64,000 nt of DNA from Chaetoceros tenuissimus (GCA_021927905.1 BLLK01000062.1:1984001-2048000), one strand, 5' to 3'. Counted from the first letter of the stretch, positions 1 to 10,384 are shown. The notes: generated from the sequence alone by a model not told the origin. Translations and numbers: made by a program.

Positions 1-1643
1 TCATTAGAGTTCTGGTTAATGCAATTGAAAGAATGTTTGATGTCAAAGTTACAGCTACTTCTGCTCCCACAGGGTGCGCCGCTTATAACATAGACGGAAA
101 AACGATTCATAGTTTGCTGGGTATTGATCCTTATGACTCCACTAAGGAACTATCGCCGAAGCAAAAAGACCGTGTACATGCACTACTCCACTCTATGATT
201 ATGTTGATCATTGATGAAAGAAGTATGATGAGTCTTGATCTTCTCAATGCAGTTGATAGAAATTGCTCGACCTTTGCACATGGAACAGGAAATAAAAATT
301 CATACTTTGGTGGGATACCTATTGTATTAATGTTTGGTGACGATTACCAATTACCACCAGTTGCTGCTCAAGGCGCATTTGATTTTTTCGACAAAAAGGG
401 ATACAAAAATGATCAGCTAAAAGGCACCAATCTTCAAGGAATGCAGGTTCTAAATTTTTGTGTTCAACAAGTGAAATCTTTAACACAGATTCAAAGAATT
501 GAAGACGGTGAAGATTTGCTTCGAGATGTCACTACTGCCTTGAGAACTACAAATGGACTAACACAGGAGCAAGCACGACAAATCTGCCAATACAATCTAG
601 ACAATCCCAATATTTCTGAGGAAAGACAAAACGAAATTAAAGAAAAAGCTTTATTTGTTTTCACCACAAAAGAAGAAGTTGCTAGACATAATGAAAGTGA
701 ATTGCGGAAAATAGTGAACAAAGACAATCCTTTAATGGAATTTACATTTGACTTGCTCCCAACGGAGAGATCTACCAAATCACATGGAATAAAAAAACAT
801 TTTCAACTCAAAACTCTCATTGAGGCAAGAGTGGCACTATGCAGAGGCGCTAGGGTGTCCCTAAATAGAAACGTGTGGCAGCGAAAAGGTCTCTTCAATG
901 GAGCCATTGGGACAGTAATCGATATCAGATTTGATATGGGACAAAACCCGCTGAATGGAGACTTACCAGTTTACATTGTCATAGATTTTGAAGATTACAT
1001 TGGGCCAGCTTGGGATAAAGACAATCCAAAATATGTCCCTATACCAGTTGCAATTCAATATGAAGATAGTAAAATTGCTACGTATGGCTGTTGCATGATA
1101 CAGTATTATCCACTAGATGTTGCTTTTGCAAGAACTCTTCACAAAGTACAAGGTTTAAACGTTGGAGGAAACAATCCAATACGTCTAATGACATTTCATC
1201 CAGGGTCTACAACATTTGAAGGAAATAACCCAGGTCTAGCATATACTGGTATCAGTAGAGCAACATCATTAGGTCGAGGCAATGTAAATCTATCTGCTTT
1301 GTACTTTTGTTGTGAAACTCAACAATCGTTATATGAACGTCTTCGGGATGTGGTTCATAAAAGAAAACGAGTTACAAAATCTAAGTCTAACAAAAGGCAA
1401 AAGATACTTTCTCAAGCTAGCGATTCTTCCGAAGTTTTTCATGAACCAGAGCTATCAGTAGAAACTTATGAAAAGGTAAAACGAAGAAACATGTGGACTC
1501 AATATCTCGATAAAAGAGAGACAAAAACTCATTTAAAAATTTCTGAACTCGAGAAACAAGATGTGTTAGGGTGGTATCACAACTTTAAAACGATGACATA
1601 TGAAGATCTTCAGACAGTAATAAATTTTCATAAACATTCTTAG
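1..1643 (+). CDS. PIF1-family DNA helicase, 5' end cut by window edge
   Basis: The reading frame is already open at base 3, so the start lies outside the window and the first internal ATG (33) is not the true start. Visible SF1B/PIF1 motifs are the Ia-like APTGCAAYNIDGKTIHSLLGI region, Walker B in MLIIDERSMM, the GDDYQLPPV motif, and motifs V/VI (ARTLHKVQGLNVGG, then YTGISRATSLGRGNV). The Walker A loop must lie upstream. The C-terminus has a basic KRKR/KSKSNKRQK patch that could act as a nuclear signal. PIF1 enzymes are 5'-3' helicases. In algae many stand-alone copies derive from Helitron transposons, and the accessory neighbours here allow that, but no Rep domain or Helitron terminus is visible. 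The frame is uninterrupted to its stop. Confidence 0.85.
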   Translation, partial: IRVLVNAIERMFDVKVTATSAPTGCAAYNIDGKTIHSLLGIDPYDSTKELSPKQKDRVHALLHSMIMLIIDERSMMSLDLLNAVDRNCSTFAHGTGNKNSYFGGIPIVLMFGDDYQLPPVAAQGAFDFFDKKGYKNDQLKGTNLQGMQVLNFCVQQVKSLTQIQRIEDGEDLLRDVTTALRTTNGLTQEQARQICQYNLDNPNISEERQNEIKEKALFVFTTKEEVARHNESELRKIVNKDNPLMEFTFDLLPTERSTKSHGIKKHFQLKTLIEARVALCRGARVSLNRNVWQRKGLFNGAIGTVIDIRFDMGQNPLNGDLPVYIVIDFEDYIGPAWDKDNPKYVPIPVAIQYEDSKIATYGCCMIQYYPLDVAFARTLHKVQGLNVGGNNPIRLMTFHPGSTTFEGNNPGLAYTGISRATSLGRGNVNLSALYFCCETQQSLYERLRDVVHKRKRVTKSKSNKRQKILSQASDSSEVFHEPELSVETYEKVKRRNMWTQYLDKRETKTHLKISELEKQDVLGWYHNFKTMTYEDLQTVINFHKHS

Positions 1644-1674
1644 GTTACAACTTTACTAACTTTTCCAATATGTA

Positions 1675-2484
1675 TTAATTTCTACTAATATTCGGTATTT
1701 CCCCCATCATTTCAAGAACGTATCTGTTTATGAGCTTCTGTGCACTCAAATCGGAAAACGGATTCTGTTCTAAATATTGTGATGGGGTGACACCAATTTC
1801 ATTCGTTTTCGCCAGTGACTTCAAACCTTGGTTTTTAAATATTTCGTAGATGTCTTCTGTGTTTGGAGTACAAGATGCACATGCTCGATGTAAAGAAAAT
1901 TCATCTGTGTCTCCATTGAGGCTTGTCACCCAACGCGAGATTGCATCATAGTCATTGTAACGCCCATTCCTATTTCGTGTAAAAGGAGATCTTTTCATCA
2001 ACTCAGATCCATCAAATACATGTATACCAATTGACGGATTTCCAATACTGCATATTAACAATTTTTCACAATAGAAGAAAGCATCACCAAAAATATGTGT
2101 GCAGCTAAGTGGAATGAATATTGACCTCAGACGTATGCAGGCTGCAAATGCAAAACTTCCAATTACTTCAAGATTCTCTGAAAACACAACTGATCTCAAT
2201 CTCTTGCAATACATAAAGGCAGATCTTCTAATATGTTTCACGGTAGGCATAATAACTATTTTCAAATTCTCGCATTTATAAAAAGACTTGAAAGGAATAT
2301 CTGATACTCCTGGCAAAACAATAATCACACGCCAAGATTTTCTTTCAGTTTCACCATAAACAAGTGGTTTATCGTTCTTCCAATCGTAAATCACCTCTCC
2401 ATTATAAACAAAGGTTATCTTCCCATGGTACATTTGCACTCCAGGTTTAAGCTGCCGCAATTCATCAAACTCTATCCACGACAT
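1675..2484 (-). CDS. BspA-like leucine-rich repeat protein
   Basis: A 269-residue protein with a central run of about four BspA/LRR_5 repeats (residues about 50-150), showing the recurring pattern of I/F..AF..C..L..I.......I...AF..C. The N-terminus (SWIEFDELRQLKPGVQMYHGK) and the C-terminal block (LHRACAS, then GVTPSQYLEQNPF and RYVLEMMGE) are features I associate with a large diatom family of short intracellular LRR proteins of unknown role. There is no signal peptide or membrane segment. It lies tail to tail with the PIF1-like gene, 31 bp apart. Function is unknown; protein binding is an inference from the repeats. Confidence 0.8.
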   Translation of the reverse strand: MSWIEFDELRQLKPGVQMYHGKITFVYNGEVIYDWKNDKPLVYGETERKSWRVIIVLPGVSDIPFKSFYKCENLKIVIMPTVKHIRRSAFMYCKRLRSVVFSENLEVIGSFAFAACIRLRSIFIPLSCTHIFGDAFFYCEKLLICSIGNPSIGIHVFDGSELMKRSPFTRNRNGRYNDYDAISRWVTSLNGDTDEFSLHRACASCTPNTEDIYEIFKNQGLKSLAKTNEIGVTPSQYLEQNPFSDLSAQKLINRYVLEMMGEIPNISRN

Positions 2485-3102
2485 CTTTCATGTGTACCTT
2501 CTTGCAATTTGTGCTTGCACATTCAAAAGTATCTTTGTAAATTTGAGTGTCAGCTCTGATCTGAACTGTTGTTCACCCGGAACTAAAGGGGTGAAAAACT
2601 TTGTCCCCACTCTGTCTACGTAGTAGTACACACGACTTACACCACAGGTTTAGTCGAGTCAATTCTTCTTCATTCCTATGCAAATGTAATTCCTATGTGT
2701 ACTTCAGTCATACTTCAATCATTGCACATATCTTTTCAAACAATAGACTTTCATCGCTACAAGTCTAGAATCCACAAGAAAACAAACACACAGCAATCAA
2801 CTAATTTCAGGTTAGGTAAGTAGATCAAACCTTCTCAATGACACAACAAGTATAAAGTCAATTGGGGCAACGATGAAGGCCTTGCAAGCCATTCCAAATT
2901 CGTCGTTGTAATCAACCCAGGACCAATACAGTGCATAGTTGTTGAATTTCAAAAAACAAAGAGTATATAGTCAATTGGGGCAACGATGAAGGCCTTGCAA
3001 GCCATTATAAATTCGTCGTTGTAATCAACCCAGGACCAATACAGTGCATACTTGTTTCATAATAAAATTCTAACGTTTACATGTTTGCATATCTATAGTA
3101 TC
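2485..3102. other. Gene-free stretch with direct repeats
   Basis: About 620 bases between divergent genes. No coding sequence is visible. Its distal half holds a pair of 88-bp direct repeats listed separately, lying just before the start of the orphan gene at 3103. Confidence 0.6.
2850..3050. repeat. Pair of 88-bp direct repeats
   Basis: Copy 1 spans 2850-2937 and copy 2 spans 2963-3050, with a period of 113 bp and only about three mismatches. The shared core includes AGTCAATTGGGGCAACGATG and GTAATCAACCCAGGACCAAT. The second copy ends about 50 bp before the ATG at 3103, so the pair may form part of that gene's 5' region. The high identity suggests a recent local duplication. Confidence 0.9.
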
Positions 3103-4479
3103 ATGCCAGGCTCGAAGAATAAAAAGATTAAAGCTGCAAAGAAACTTAAAGCGGCAAATAAGCAAGTAAATACAGCCTTATCGACACTCTTGAGTGGTAG
3201 AAACTGTGTCAATTGTGGCAAAAAGCTCAATACAAAGGTCTCTGCTTACGCTGCAAACATCCAAACACTTCCTTCAAGTGAAATGGATATTGGGTACTGC
3301 ATCACTTGTAAAAGCGATGCAGTGCAGACGAGAAAACTGCAGAGAGCTATCCAGAATTTTCCAGTGCTTGTGAATATAATGGAAACTTTGCCTTCAATCA
3401 CTAGATTTAAGTTTGTTTTGAATTTGGAGTCTCCTCTTCTTGAATTGTTAGGCCTCAAAACAGAGTACGTTATTCAGTATGGAATAGTTGATGCTATTGC
3501 TTCTGAATTGTCTGTTGAAGGGTGTCATTTCCTCAACAATATGGACACTGTTGCTAATAGATTCCCTGGCCGGACTTTTACTCATGATGAAGGAGTTGAT
3601 TTTTCTATCATCATCTTCAAACTCCCAGACAATAAAACAAGATTCGCAGCTCTTGGTTCCATTCATCTGCCTTCTTCTGTCCTCATAGAGGAAGCGAAGA
3701 GTAGATGTCTGGAGTTCAACAACTCTGGACATAGATCTGGAGCTTCCACTGGCTTTGTGTTCTCTGATACCACCTCGCATTCGTTAAGTGTTGTCACAAG
3801 AAAAGACTCCACCGAGTTTGTAGCTTCTCCAAATTCAGTCAACAGCACTGTAGTCTATGACAACACTGGTGCTCTACGAGCTGGAAAAAAACCACCTGGA
3901 TCAATCATTTCTCGTGGAATCTACAACGATATGAAATGCATGCATCGTCTCCGTTCCAAGGAGAAAGCCAAGCGAGCTAACTTGTATCCGAGCTATAGAA
4001 CCACACTTTTAGCTGAAATGAAGTCTAGAATTATGTTTTTGGGTGTTGCACAAGAACTAGGTCTTCTTTCACAAAACCCATTTGCAAAGCTTTCTGAGTT
4101 CTGCAAAGCATTTCCAAAATTCTCTGCGGAAAAAATCCTTCTTGAATATGCTTGTAGCACAGGTGAAATGTCTAATTACAATGCCCTACCTGCACATACA
4201 GATGGAAATACATCTCATGAAGTTGAGACTCTATGTTACAACGGTAGAGTTGCTGCAAATGCTGACAATGAAAATGCAGATGCTATCGTTAAGAATTGGT
4301 TGCCAGCTTTCCTTTATTGCTGTAATGCAGGAGTGCTTTTCAAAATTAAAATGGGAAAACACATCATGCATTGTAACTTAACCAGAATCATGCATGTTGC
4401 GGATAAATCGAGAAACGATGCAAATTACTCCAGAGCATCTGGACCATGCGGGCCTCATCTTGATAATATTAAATTCTAA
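3103..4479 (+). CDS. Orphan protein with N-terminal zinc ribbon
   Basis: A 458-residue protein. The ATG at 3103 (MPGSKNKKIKAAKK) is chosen because the frame upstream has no other ATG. It opens with a very basic tail, followed by a CxxC...CxxC pair (CVNCGKK, then CITCKS about 38 residues later) typical of a zinc ribbon. The remaining 380 residues match nothing I recognise. A His-x-Asp pair (PAHTDGN) followed about 60 residues later by a His/Arg-rich strand could hint at a double-stranded beta-helix oxygenase fold, but this is weak. The 88-bp repeats lie directly upstream. Its neighbours (helicase, BspA protein, nucleotidyltransferase-like protein) suggest an accessory or element-derived gene. 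Confidence 0.65.
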   Translation: MPGSKNKKIKAAKKLKAANKQVNTALSTLLSGRNCVNCGKKLNTKVSAYAANIQTLPSSEMDIGYCITCKSDAVQTRKLQRAIQNFPVLVNIMETLPSITRFKFVLNLESPLLELLGLKTEYVIQYGIVDAIASELSVEGCHFLNNMDTVANRFPGRTFTHDEGVDFSIIIFKLPDNKTRFAALGSIHLPSSVLIEEAKSRCLEFNNSGHRSGASTGFVFSDTTSHSLSVVTRKDSTEFVASPNSVNSTVVYDNTGALRAGKKPPGSIISRGIYNDMKCMHRLRSKEKAKRANLYPSYRTTLLAEMKSRIMFLGVAQELGLLSQNPFAKLSEFCKAFPKFSAEKILLEYACSTGEMSNYNALPAHTDGNTSHEVETLCYNGRVAANADNENADAIVKNWLPAFLYCCNAGVLFKIKMGKHIMHCNLTRIMHVADKSRNDANYSRASGPCGPHLDNIKF

Positions 4480-4577
4480 ACTTCTAATAACTTATTATCT
4501 AATAGGTTAAAAACCTTTTAAAATTTTTATTCAAAATTTTTTTTTGAAAGATCATAACCTATTCTTCCAAGAAGACT

Positions 4578-5720
4578 CTACATAGACATGTACTCTTCCA
4601 TCATCTTTACGACCAACCAATTGTTACAATCAATTGCATTTCTATTAGAAGAACCAAGAATGTACTCTACAGGAGTCAGCATCAACTCGTCTTTTACAAA
4701 AGCGTTCAAATATCCATGCATGGATACAAGATCTTTAAATCTGGCAAAGTCATCTACTTCTCCATTAATACAAACAAAATGGAAAATATTGTTTCCATTT
4801 CCATGGAAAGTTAACTCTACCTTTGACCCATTCTTGGAGAAAGAGAAAGAAAAGCTTGTATCGTCTTCAATGTTAGATTCATTGTTAGTATCTCCATTAG
4901 TAGATTCATTGGTAGAAACTGCATTGTAGATATCATCTTCTTCGTCTTCCGAAGACCTCTGTAACAATTCCACATGGAAGTTATCTCTAATGATATTTTC
5001 TTTATTATCTAACTGTAACATTGTGTAAACACGGGTGAAGAGTTTTGTCTGCACAACCTTCTGCACGTCTTCATCCCATTTTAACTTCAACATGTGCTCT
5101 GCTGATAGTTTCAATGGTACCTTCATCTGAGAAGACTTATTCATTACCCTCATAAGAGAAGATGCTGGAGTATGGTACATAACAACTTTCAATGTTCTTG
5201 AACTTACAAACTGATCAAAGTGGTTGGTAAACACAAAGCTACCAACCTCACCTGTCTCTACGTTAATCGGGAACCCAATTTGACAACAATTTATATCAAA
5301 AAAATTGATTAGGTGTTGAAGACAACAACAGTTTGTAACTACCACAATATTAACTTCAACGCTAGAGATTCCGTCAATCATCATTTCGGATCCAGACTCA
5401 TCCTTCAAAGGAACCTTGTAGCTTTTTAGAATATCGTAGTTTGTATCATGTACTCCATCTTCATCCATGTTTGTACTACGGTTTAAGATAAACACATCTA
5501 TATCATTGAATGCATATTTTCGGAAAAACATGTGTGTAGCAAAGGAACCTGCAACATAGCAATGATTTAGTTCATAACCAAAAGATTCTTCTAACTCCTC
5601 TACTTCCAAACTAACAGTGAGACATACAGCCTCACAGATATCTGTATAATTGTACATTTTGTATTTAATGGTTGTAATGAAAAAGCTAACGATTACAATA
5701 TGCATCGACAACAGATTCAT
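4578..5720 (-). CDS. Nucleotidyltransferase-like protein of unknown role
   Basis: A 380-residue protein. Residues about 51-78 read VAGSFATHMFFRKYAFNDIDVF, which fits the nucleotidyltransferase-fold signature of G-S followed by D-x-D. A third acidic strand residue is plausible in the VEVNIVV segment. Residues about 265-300 are a low-complexity acidic/Ser/Asn stretch. The C-terminus (HFVCINGEVDDFARFKDL, then LTPVEYILGSS) resembles the tail found on diatom BspA/ankyrin-like proteins. The first 21 residues are hydrophobic; a second ATG at 5657 (MYNYTDICEAV) could be the true start. The substrate cannot be inferred. Confidence 0.6.
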   Translation of the reverse strand: MNLLSMHIVIVSFFITTIKYKMYNYTDICEAVCLTVSLEVEELEESFGYELNHCYVAGSFATHMFFRKYAFNDIDVFILNRSTNMDEDGVHDTNYDILKSYKVPLKDESGSEMMIDGISSVEVNIVVVTNCCCLQHLINFFDINCCQIGFPINVETGEVGSFVFTNHFDQFVSSRTLKVVMYHTPASSLMRVMNKSSQMKVPLKLSAEHMLKLKWDEDVQKVVQTKLFTRVYTMLQLDNKENIIRDNFHVELLQRSSEDEEDDIYNAVSTNESTNGDTNNESNIEDDTSFSFSFSKNGSKVELTFHGNGNNIFHFVCINGEVDDFARFKDLVSMHGYLNAFVKDELMLTPVEYILGSSNRNAIDCNNWLVVKMMEEYMSM

Positions 5721-6644
5721 ACACTGGTCATTTATATGTACAATGAAAATATTATAATGAATTATTCTAATTAAAATATACCTTCAACTAACATATTACA
5801 ATTTTCCTACACAATATTCAAATAAGCGTTTAATCACAAATAACAACCTATACTTTTCATATGCCAAAACTGTGCCTATGTACTTCTACGTAGAAACTAA
5901 ATCTAATCCCGCTAATTTTTTCATTCGTGATGTCATCTACCGTTGAAGGCAACCGTTGACAATACAAGAACCACAACACCCTCAGTCTTGTCCTTCTTAC
6001 GATTAATCTCAAATTTTTCTGTTACAACATTTCTGTTCAGACAAAAAACAGTCCTCAACGGTTCATAAAAATGTCATTTGTTTCTTTTATCAAACAAAAC
6101 CCCCTTTTGATGCATGTCAAAAAGTTTCGATACCTACATAAACTTGTACTCTTCCGTGTCAACCGTCTAATTGACCTATAAATTTTTTTTTTTGAAAAAA
6201 CTCAGGATTGGAAGCTTAAGTATCATAAAATATCTTCATTACTTAAGACTTTTTATGATCCAAATTCTTTGACGACGAGCTATATATACTAGAATATGCC
6301 TCCTGGCCGGTCTATCGACCCCCCTCCGGTATAAAAAAGATCAAGTTGAAAACTTCGGATCAATACCTATCAGCACAATTATCCCAAAAAAGCGACGTTA
6401 AATTTGATGCCGACCGGAAAACTTCACGTACGTACTTCTCATACCACCAACACAACTAAACGCGGCTCTCTCTGCTCTCTGTCAACAATGAAAGAAGAAT
6501 CAAAATCATTTTGGAATGCGATTTGATTGTTATCAAGTACTGGTACTACTCAAACATTGAGCACGGCTGATTACTTCTTTTCTTCAACTGCACCTTTTGT
6601 TTCAAGCTGAGTGACAAGTGCTTGTAGAGTCTGACCTTCTCGCC
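5721..6644. promoter_or_regulatory. Divergent intergenic region
   Basis: About 920 bases between the divergent genes at 4578-5720 and 6645-8798. AT-rich, with no coding signal. A TATA-like TATAAAAAAGATC lies near 6331, about 310 bp before the downstream ATG. No repeat or RNA gene was recognised. Confidence 0.4.
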
Positions 6645-8798
6645 ATGCCTCGATTTCATAACAACAGCAACAACACGACTACCAAGTTGAGTAGTGTTGA
6701 TGCGACATCTACAGCCTTTGTGCCTAATTCTTCAGGTCCTGCCGGAAGCCCTTTGAAATCTGCTGCACTGGACACAGCTGAATCATTCAAGATCTCCAAG
6801 CCTGAAGTAAAGCAAGCATCTTCTGTGATGAACGATCTAGGTGTCGAGCAAGAATACTTTGACAACTCTGATTGCGCATTTGACTACGGATACGATGAAG
6901 AAGACATGGACGATACTGAAAGAACTACTATCGTTAGGTCTCGTTTCCCCCAAAGAAGTGGAGAATCATCACCGCAAACTCCTCAAAACGCAAAGAAGCC
7001 AAAATCAATCTTGACTCCAAAGAAGGATAATCAAAAGAGTTCTTCTCCTTCCTCTTCTTCTGTAATCATCAATTCACCTGCATTCAATACACCATTGGAA
7101 AAGAAAGCCAAGATATCATTTCATCGAGATGTCAATTTTAAACGGAAAGAGACTCCCGTCCCAAGAACGAAAAAGAGGTCTAGAACTGAAAACAAAAAGA
7201 AATCTGCACAACAAAAGAAAGCAAGTCCGAAACAAAGGAAAAGATTCAGCAAAAGTGTTACTGTTACCCGAGCAGATTTAGAAAATCATTCTTCTGAATC
7301 GACATTGATAGCTTCATCTACGTCGAATGTCTCGAAAGCGATTGTCAATCCATATTCTACGCAATCACAAGTTGTCTCACCTGCTACTCATACATCTACA
7401 GTGGTAGAGGAGACTGTTCCTTCCTTCATTGCAAGCAGAGGATTGGCAATTGATACTCGTACTCTACAGTCATTTGAAGGTGATGCTGTTGGTAATACGT
7501 TTCTATCTCATACAAAGAACCTATTAGATTTATGTGAAGAAAAGGGCCTGCATTCAAAGATAACCCTTGCAATTCTATCCGAGAAACAAAGTAAACGAAA
7601 GAAAGATGCTTCGTCAAACACAACGCCAGTTGGGATTGAAACCAAGGTTCAACTTTTGGGAAATGGAAAAATGAACATTCTTCCTGTCAAAATAGTTTCG
7701 AATGGAGATTCTGCCCCAAAGAGATTATTTGCATGTGACAGTTGGAGATACATGGGAGATTTGATGGATGAAATAGTGAAGCAATCACAAACATCACAAT
7801 CTCAGGAAATAACAATTGTGACGAATGATATTGCACTATTTACAGATTTGAATACTGACTCTCATAAAAGAGCTGTGACTAGATTATGGGATAGAATGAG
7901 AAAATATTTCAATGGGCGCGTTTCCAAAGTCCTCTTTCTAATGATGCATTCTGGGGTGGATGTATCGAACTCTGATGATGCAGAGGTTACCATGATGGAT
8001 GGAGGTGGCAATGATGGTGACGATTCATTGCATATCCCTCGTAGGTTGAGAATTACTCATGCTATGAGGATGATACAGTCGCACATTTCGACGCTGATGC
8101 AAAAAGAATCCAATAAAAGTCAACAGGACAAGTCATTGTGTCCCATGGATGTGACATTTGATGTCATGCCTATGCATCCTTCTACTTCAGTATCCATCGT
8201 GCGAGATTGGGTCAAAGATATTGTCTGTTCATCGTCTTGTAGCGCAAAAATTTCTTTTGATCTACCTGAAACTTTAGATGGATTGAGTTGTGCTGTCAAT
8301 CTATCTGTATCTTGTTCCGTCATGCCGTATTCGCTTCAGAGTCAAGCATGCTCAGTCCTAATTGAAAATGTGAAGCAGTTGAACTCTTATGAATTTGAAA
8401 TTGTTCAGCTTGTTCCACTTGCTGAGGTAGATTTGTCACTTATGTTTGGGGTCCCTCTAATTACCAAACCTGCTCTTGAAGATGATCTCGTTTTGTTTAG
8501 AGAAATGCAAAAACTAACAAAAGAAATGTTCCGCTATTGGCATGAACAAGATGTAGCAATTGTACTAAGGACTCGAAGTGATGATATTGATGAGAGACAG
8601 GAAAAGGTTTTTCTTCTCATGGCGCAGAGTAGTGCAGATGTAGCTAACAATGGCTTGCTCTATCAATATGTGAGTGGTCGAGATCAAATCTTAGAAATGG
8701 CATGTGGTAACGAGGAAGTCCTGAACGAAAATTCTCAGACCATGCTGATTTGGTGTCTTCTTCGTTTGACCTATTGGATTGCACAGCGTTCCCAATGA
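6645..8798 (+). CDS. Large basic protein of unknown function
   Basis: A 717-residue protein starting at the ATG at 6645 (MPRFHNNSNN). Residues about 90-220 are Ser/Pro/Lys-rich and probably disordered, with repeated SP/TP sites (SPQTPQ, ILTPKK, NTPLEKK) and several basic clusters (KKRSRTENKKK, KQRKRFSK) that look like nuclear localisation signals. From about residue 265 onward the sequence is folded-looking, ending in an LMFGVPLITKP segment and a helical C-terminus. An acidic low-complexity insert lies near residue 450. I do not recognise a family. The SP/TP-rich basic N-terminus suggests a nuclear, perhaps cell-cycle phosphorylated protein, but that is inference. Confidence 0.75.
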   Translation: MPRFHNNSNNTTTKLSSVDATSTAFVPNSSGPAGSPLKSAALDTAESFKISKPEVKQASSVMNDLGVEQEYFDNSDCAFDYGYDEEDMDDTERTTIVRSRFPQRSGESSPQTPQNAKKPKSILTPKKDNQKSSSPSSSSVIINSPAFNTPLEKKAKISFHRDVNFKRKETPVPRTKKRSRTENKKKSAQQKKASPKQRKRFSKSVTVTRADLENHSSESTLIASSTSNVSKAIVNPYSTQSQVVSPATHTSTVVEETVPSFIASRGLAIDTRTLQSFEGDAVGNTFLSHTKNLLDLCEEKGLHSKITLAILSEKQSKRKKDASSNTTPVGIETKVQLLGNGKMNILPVKIVSNGDSAPKRLFACDSWRYMGDLMDEIVKQSQTSQSQEITIVTNDIALFTDLNTDSHKRAVTRLWDRMRKYFNGRVSKVLFLMMHSGVDVSNSDDAEVTMMDGGGNDGDDSLHIPRRLRITHAMRMIQSHISTLMQKESNKSQQDKSLCPMDVTFDVMPMHPSTSVSIVRDWVKDIVCSSSCSAKISFDLPETLDGLSCAVNLSVSCSVMPYSLQSQACSVLIENVKQLNSYEFEIVQLVPLAEVDLSLMFGVPLITKPALEDDLVLFREMQKLTKEMFRYWHEQDVAIVLRTRSDDIDERQEKVFLLMAQSSADVANNGLLYQYVSGRDQILEMACGNEEVLNENSQTMLIWCLLRLTYWIAQRSQ

Positions 8799-9754
8799 TG
8801 TATTGAAAAATTAGAGACATTTATTTGTATTGATAGTCTTCTTCAGAATTTTGTGATGTATTTTGATAGGTAAAAAAGCAAAAAGTAATGCATTTATTCA
8901 TAAATTCTATTTGTAGTACATAAATGATGCAGAAGAATCAATTTGTAGTAAATGATAAATGATTTATTGTAAATTAAAAAATCTTTTTGTCGTAATAATA
9001 CTCCCTTCTCACTATATTAGCTTTTAAGTCTCATTATCATACTATCTTAGCATTTTCACGAATGTCTTAGTATGACTTAGGGTTAGCAATTTTTTTCTCT
9101 CAATTTTCAATTCCAACATACGCACAGCATTCTTTGTCACCGTAGCAACTAGAATATTCACCAACTAAGACCATATCTCTTCTGGCTCTCGAGAAATAAC
9201 TAGCTTTGTATTCATTAGGGTTAGCTAACCCTAATTTCAAATTGGACTTTTAAGCCCGATTTCGGTGTTTTTTCAATATTTTACGTATAGTACTGATATG
9301 ACCCACTATGCACGAAGCTCCAATTCACTCAAATTGCGAAATTCACTCATTTAATTTTCTAACCCTAGCTAGGGTTAGGGTTAGAAAATATTGCTTTGTT
9401 CTATGCTTTATAGCTTGATTGCTGGGCTTTCTTGATGCTGTAGAGTAGTGCTGTATGCTTGGATTTTCCCTGAATCCCTATGAATGGCGCTTTTTGAAAT
9501 TTGATTTTTTGTAAACCCTAGCAAGAAATTAGCCTTAAATAGATATAAATAGCTAAATGAAAGTCGTAGATGTAGGAGATCCGATTCAAAGCCGACCAAA
9601 ACGGCGGATCTCCTTCATTTACTAGGAAGAGCAAGTAAGAGGATTTTTCATTTTGCCACAATTTGAAGTAAAGTATTATCTTCCATCTAATCTTTTTCAA
9701 CCTCCCAACGTGCAATAGCAGAAACATTTAGGAAAACAGCAACAATATTGAATC
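8799..9754. promoter_or_regulatory. Gene-free region with telomere-like palindromes
   Basis: About 950 bases without a convincing gene. It contains scattered TTAGGG/CCCTAA motifs: one near 9073-9085, a perfect 22-bp palindrome at 9214-9235 with core TTAGGGTTAGCTAACCCTAA, a 20-bp palindrome CTAACCCTAGCTAGGGTTAG at 9359-9378, overlapped by a hairpin with 12-bp arms (TTTTCTAACCCT / AGGGTTAGAAAA, 9355-9386), and AAACCCTAG near 9512. They may be telo-box-like promoter elements for the gene at 9755 or relics of telomere repair. Confidence 0.6.
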
Positions 9755-10384
9755 ATGAACATTGAAGAAAGGCTCAACTTGATTGAATCAAAGATTGGTC
9801 TCTTAGCGAGTGACAATGAGCCTAAAACTACCAGTATTGAGTCGAGACTAGATACTCTCCTTGATTCTATACAAACGAAGCTTGACGAATCGTCAAATCC
9901 AGACGTAGCAAAATCTATACAAAATTGCAATAACCTTGCAAAGGAACTTTCACCATCTGGACTACTCTTGAAATCGGAGGCGAATAGTCATAGCAGCATT
10001 TATAGAAAACAGGAAATATTGGCAAGATATGAGGAACTTGTCAAGGCATTAGATCTTTTAGCAAAGATTCGCGATGTATTGATAATATCGAATCCAAACT
10101 TGTCGAGGGAGATTCAAGCAAATGCTGCAGAAGGGACATCAAAGCAAGTGTCAACTGATAACATTATTTCAGCACCTATAATCTCCGATTCATCTTTTAC
10201 GTTCGCTGTTGATCCAAAGAATGAAGAGAGAATGAGAGGATTGACTGCAGATGTCATGCAATTAAAGCAGAAGTCAATTGAATTAGCAAACAAAGTGGAT
10301 TATATGCTGGATAGGTATTACAACGCAATGACTGCAATCAATGAAAAAATTGTTTTTCTCTCACAAAAAGAAGAGACGAGATGA
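9755..10384 (+). CDS. Coiled-coil protein, dynactin subunit 3 (p22/p24)-like candidate
   Basis: A 209-residue, almost wholly helical protein with no membrane segment. It starts MNIEERLNLIESKIG, the short RL..IE..IG helix seen at the start of dynactin p24 proteins. A middle helix (IYRKQEILARYEELVKALDLL) and a long C-terminal coiled coil follow, in the order and total length (about 190-210 residues) of DCTN3. Dynactin links dynein to cargo. The match rests on heptad pattern and length only, so another small coiled-coil subunit is possible. The ATG at 9755 is the first in the frame. It converges on the DGDG synthase gene about 105 bp away. Confidence 0.45.
   Translation: MNIEERLNLIESKIGLLASDNEPKTTSIESRLDTLLDSIQTKLDESSNPDVAKSIQNCNNLAKELSPSGLLLKSEANSHSSIYRKQEILARYEELVKALDLLAKIRDVLIISNPNLSREIQANAAEGTSKQVSTDNIISAPIISDSSFTFAVDPKNEERMRGLTADVMQLKQKSIELANKVDYMLDRYYNAMTAINEKIVFLSQKEETR

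Noticed and set aside
1-1643. Complete Helitron
   Set aside because: Only the helicase C-terminal part is in the window. No Rep domain, no terminal hairpin with CTRR and no TC start were found.
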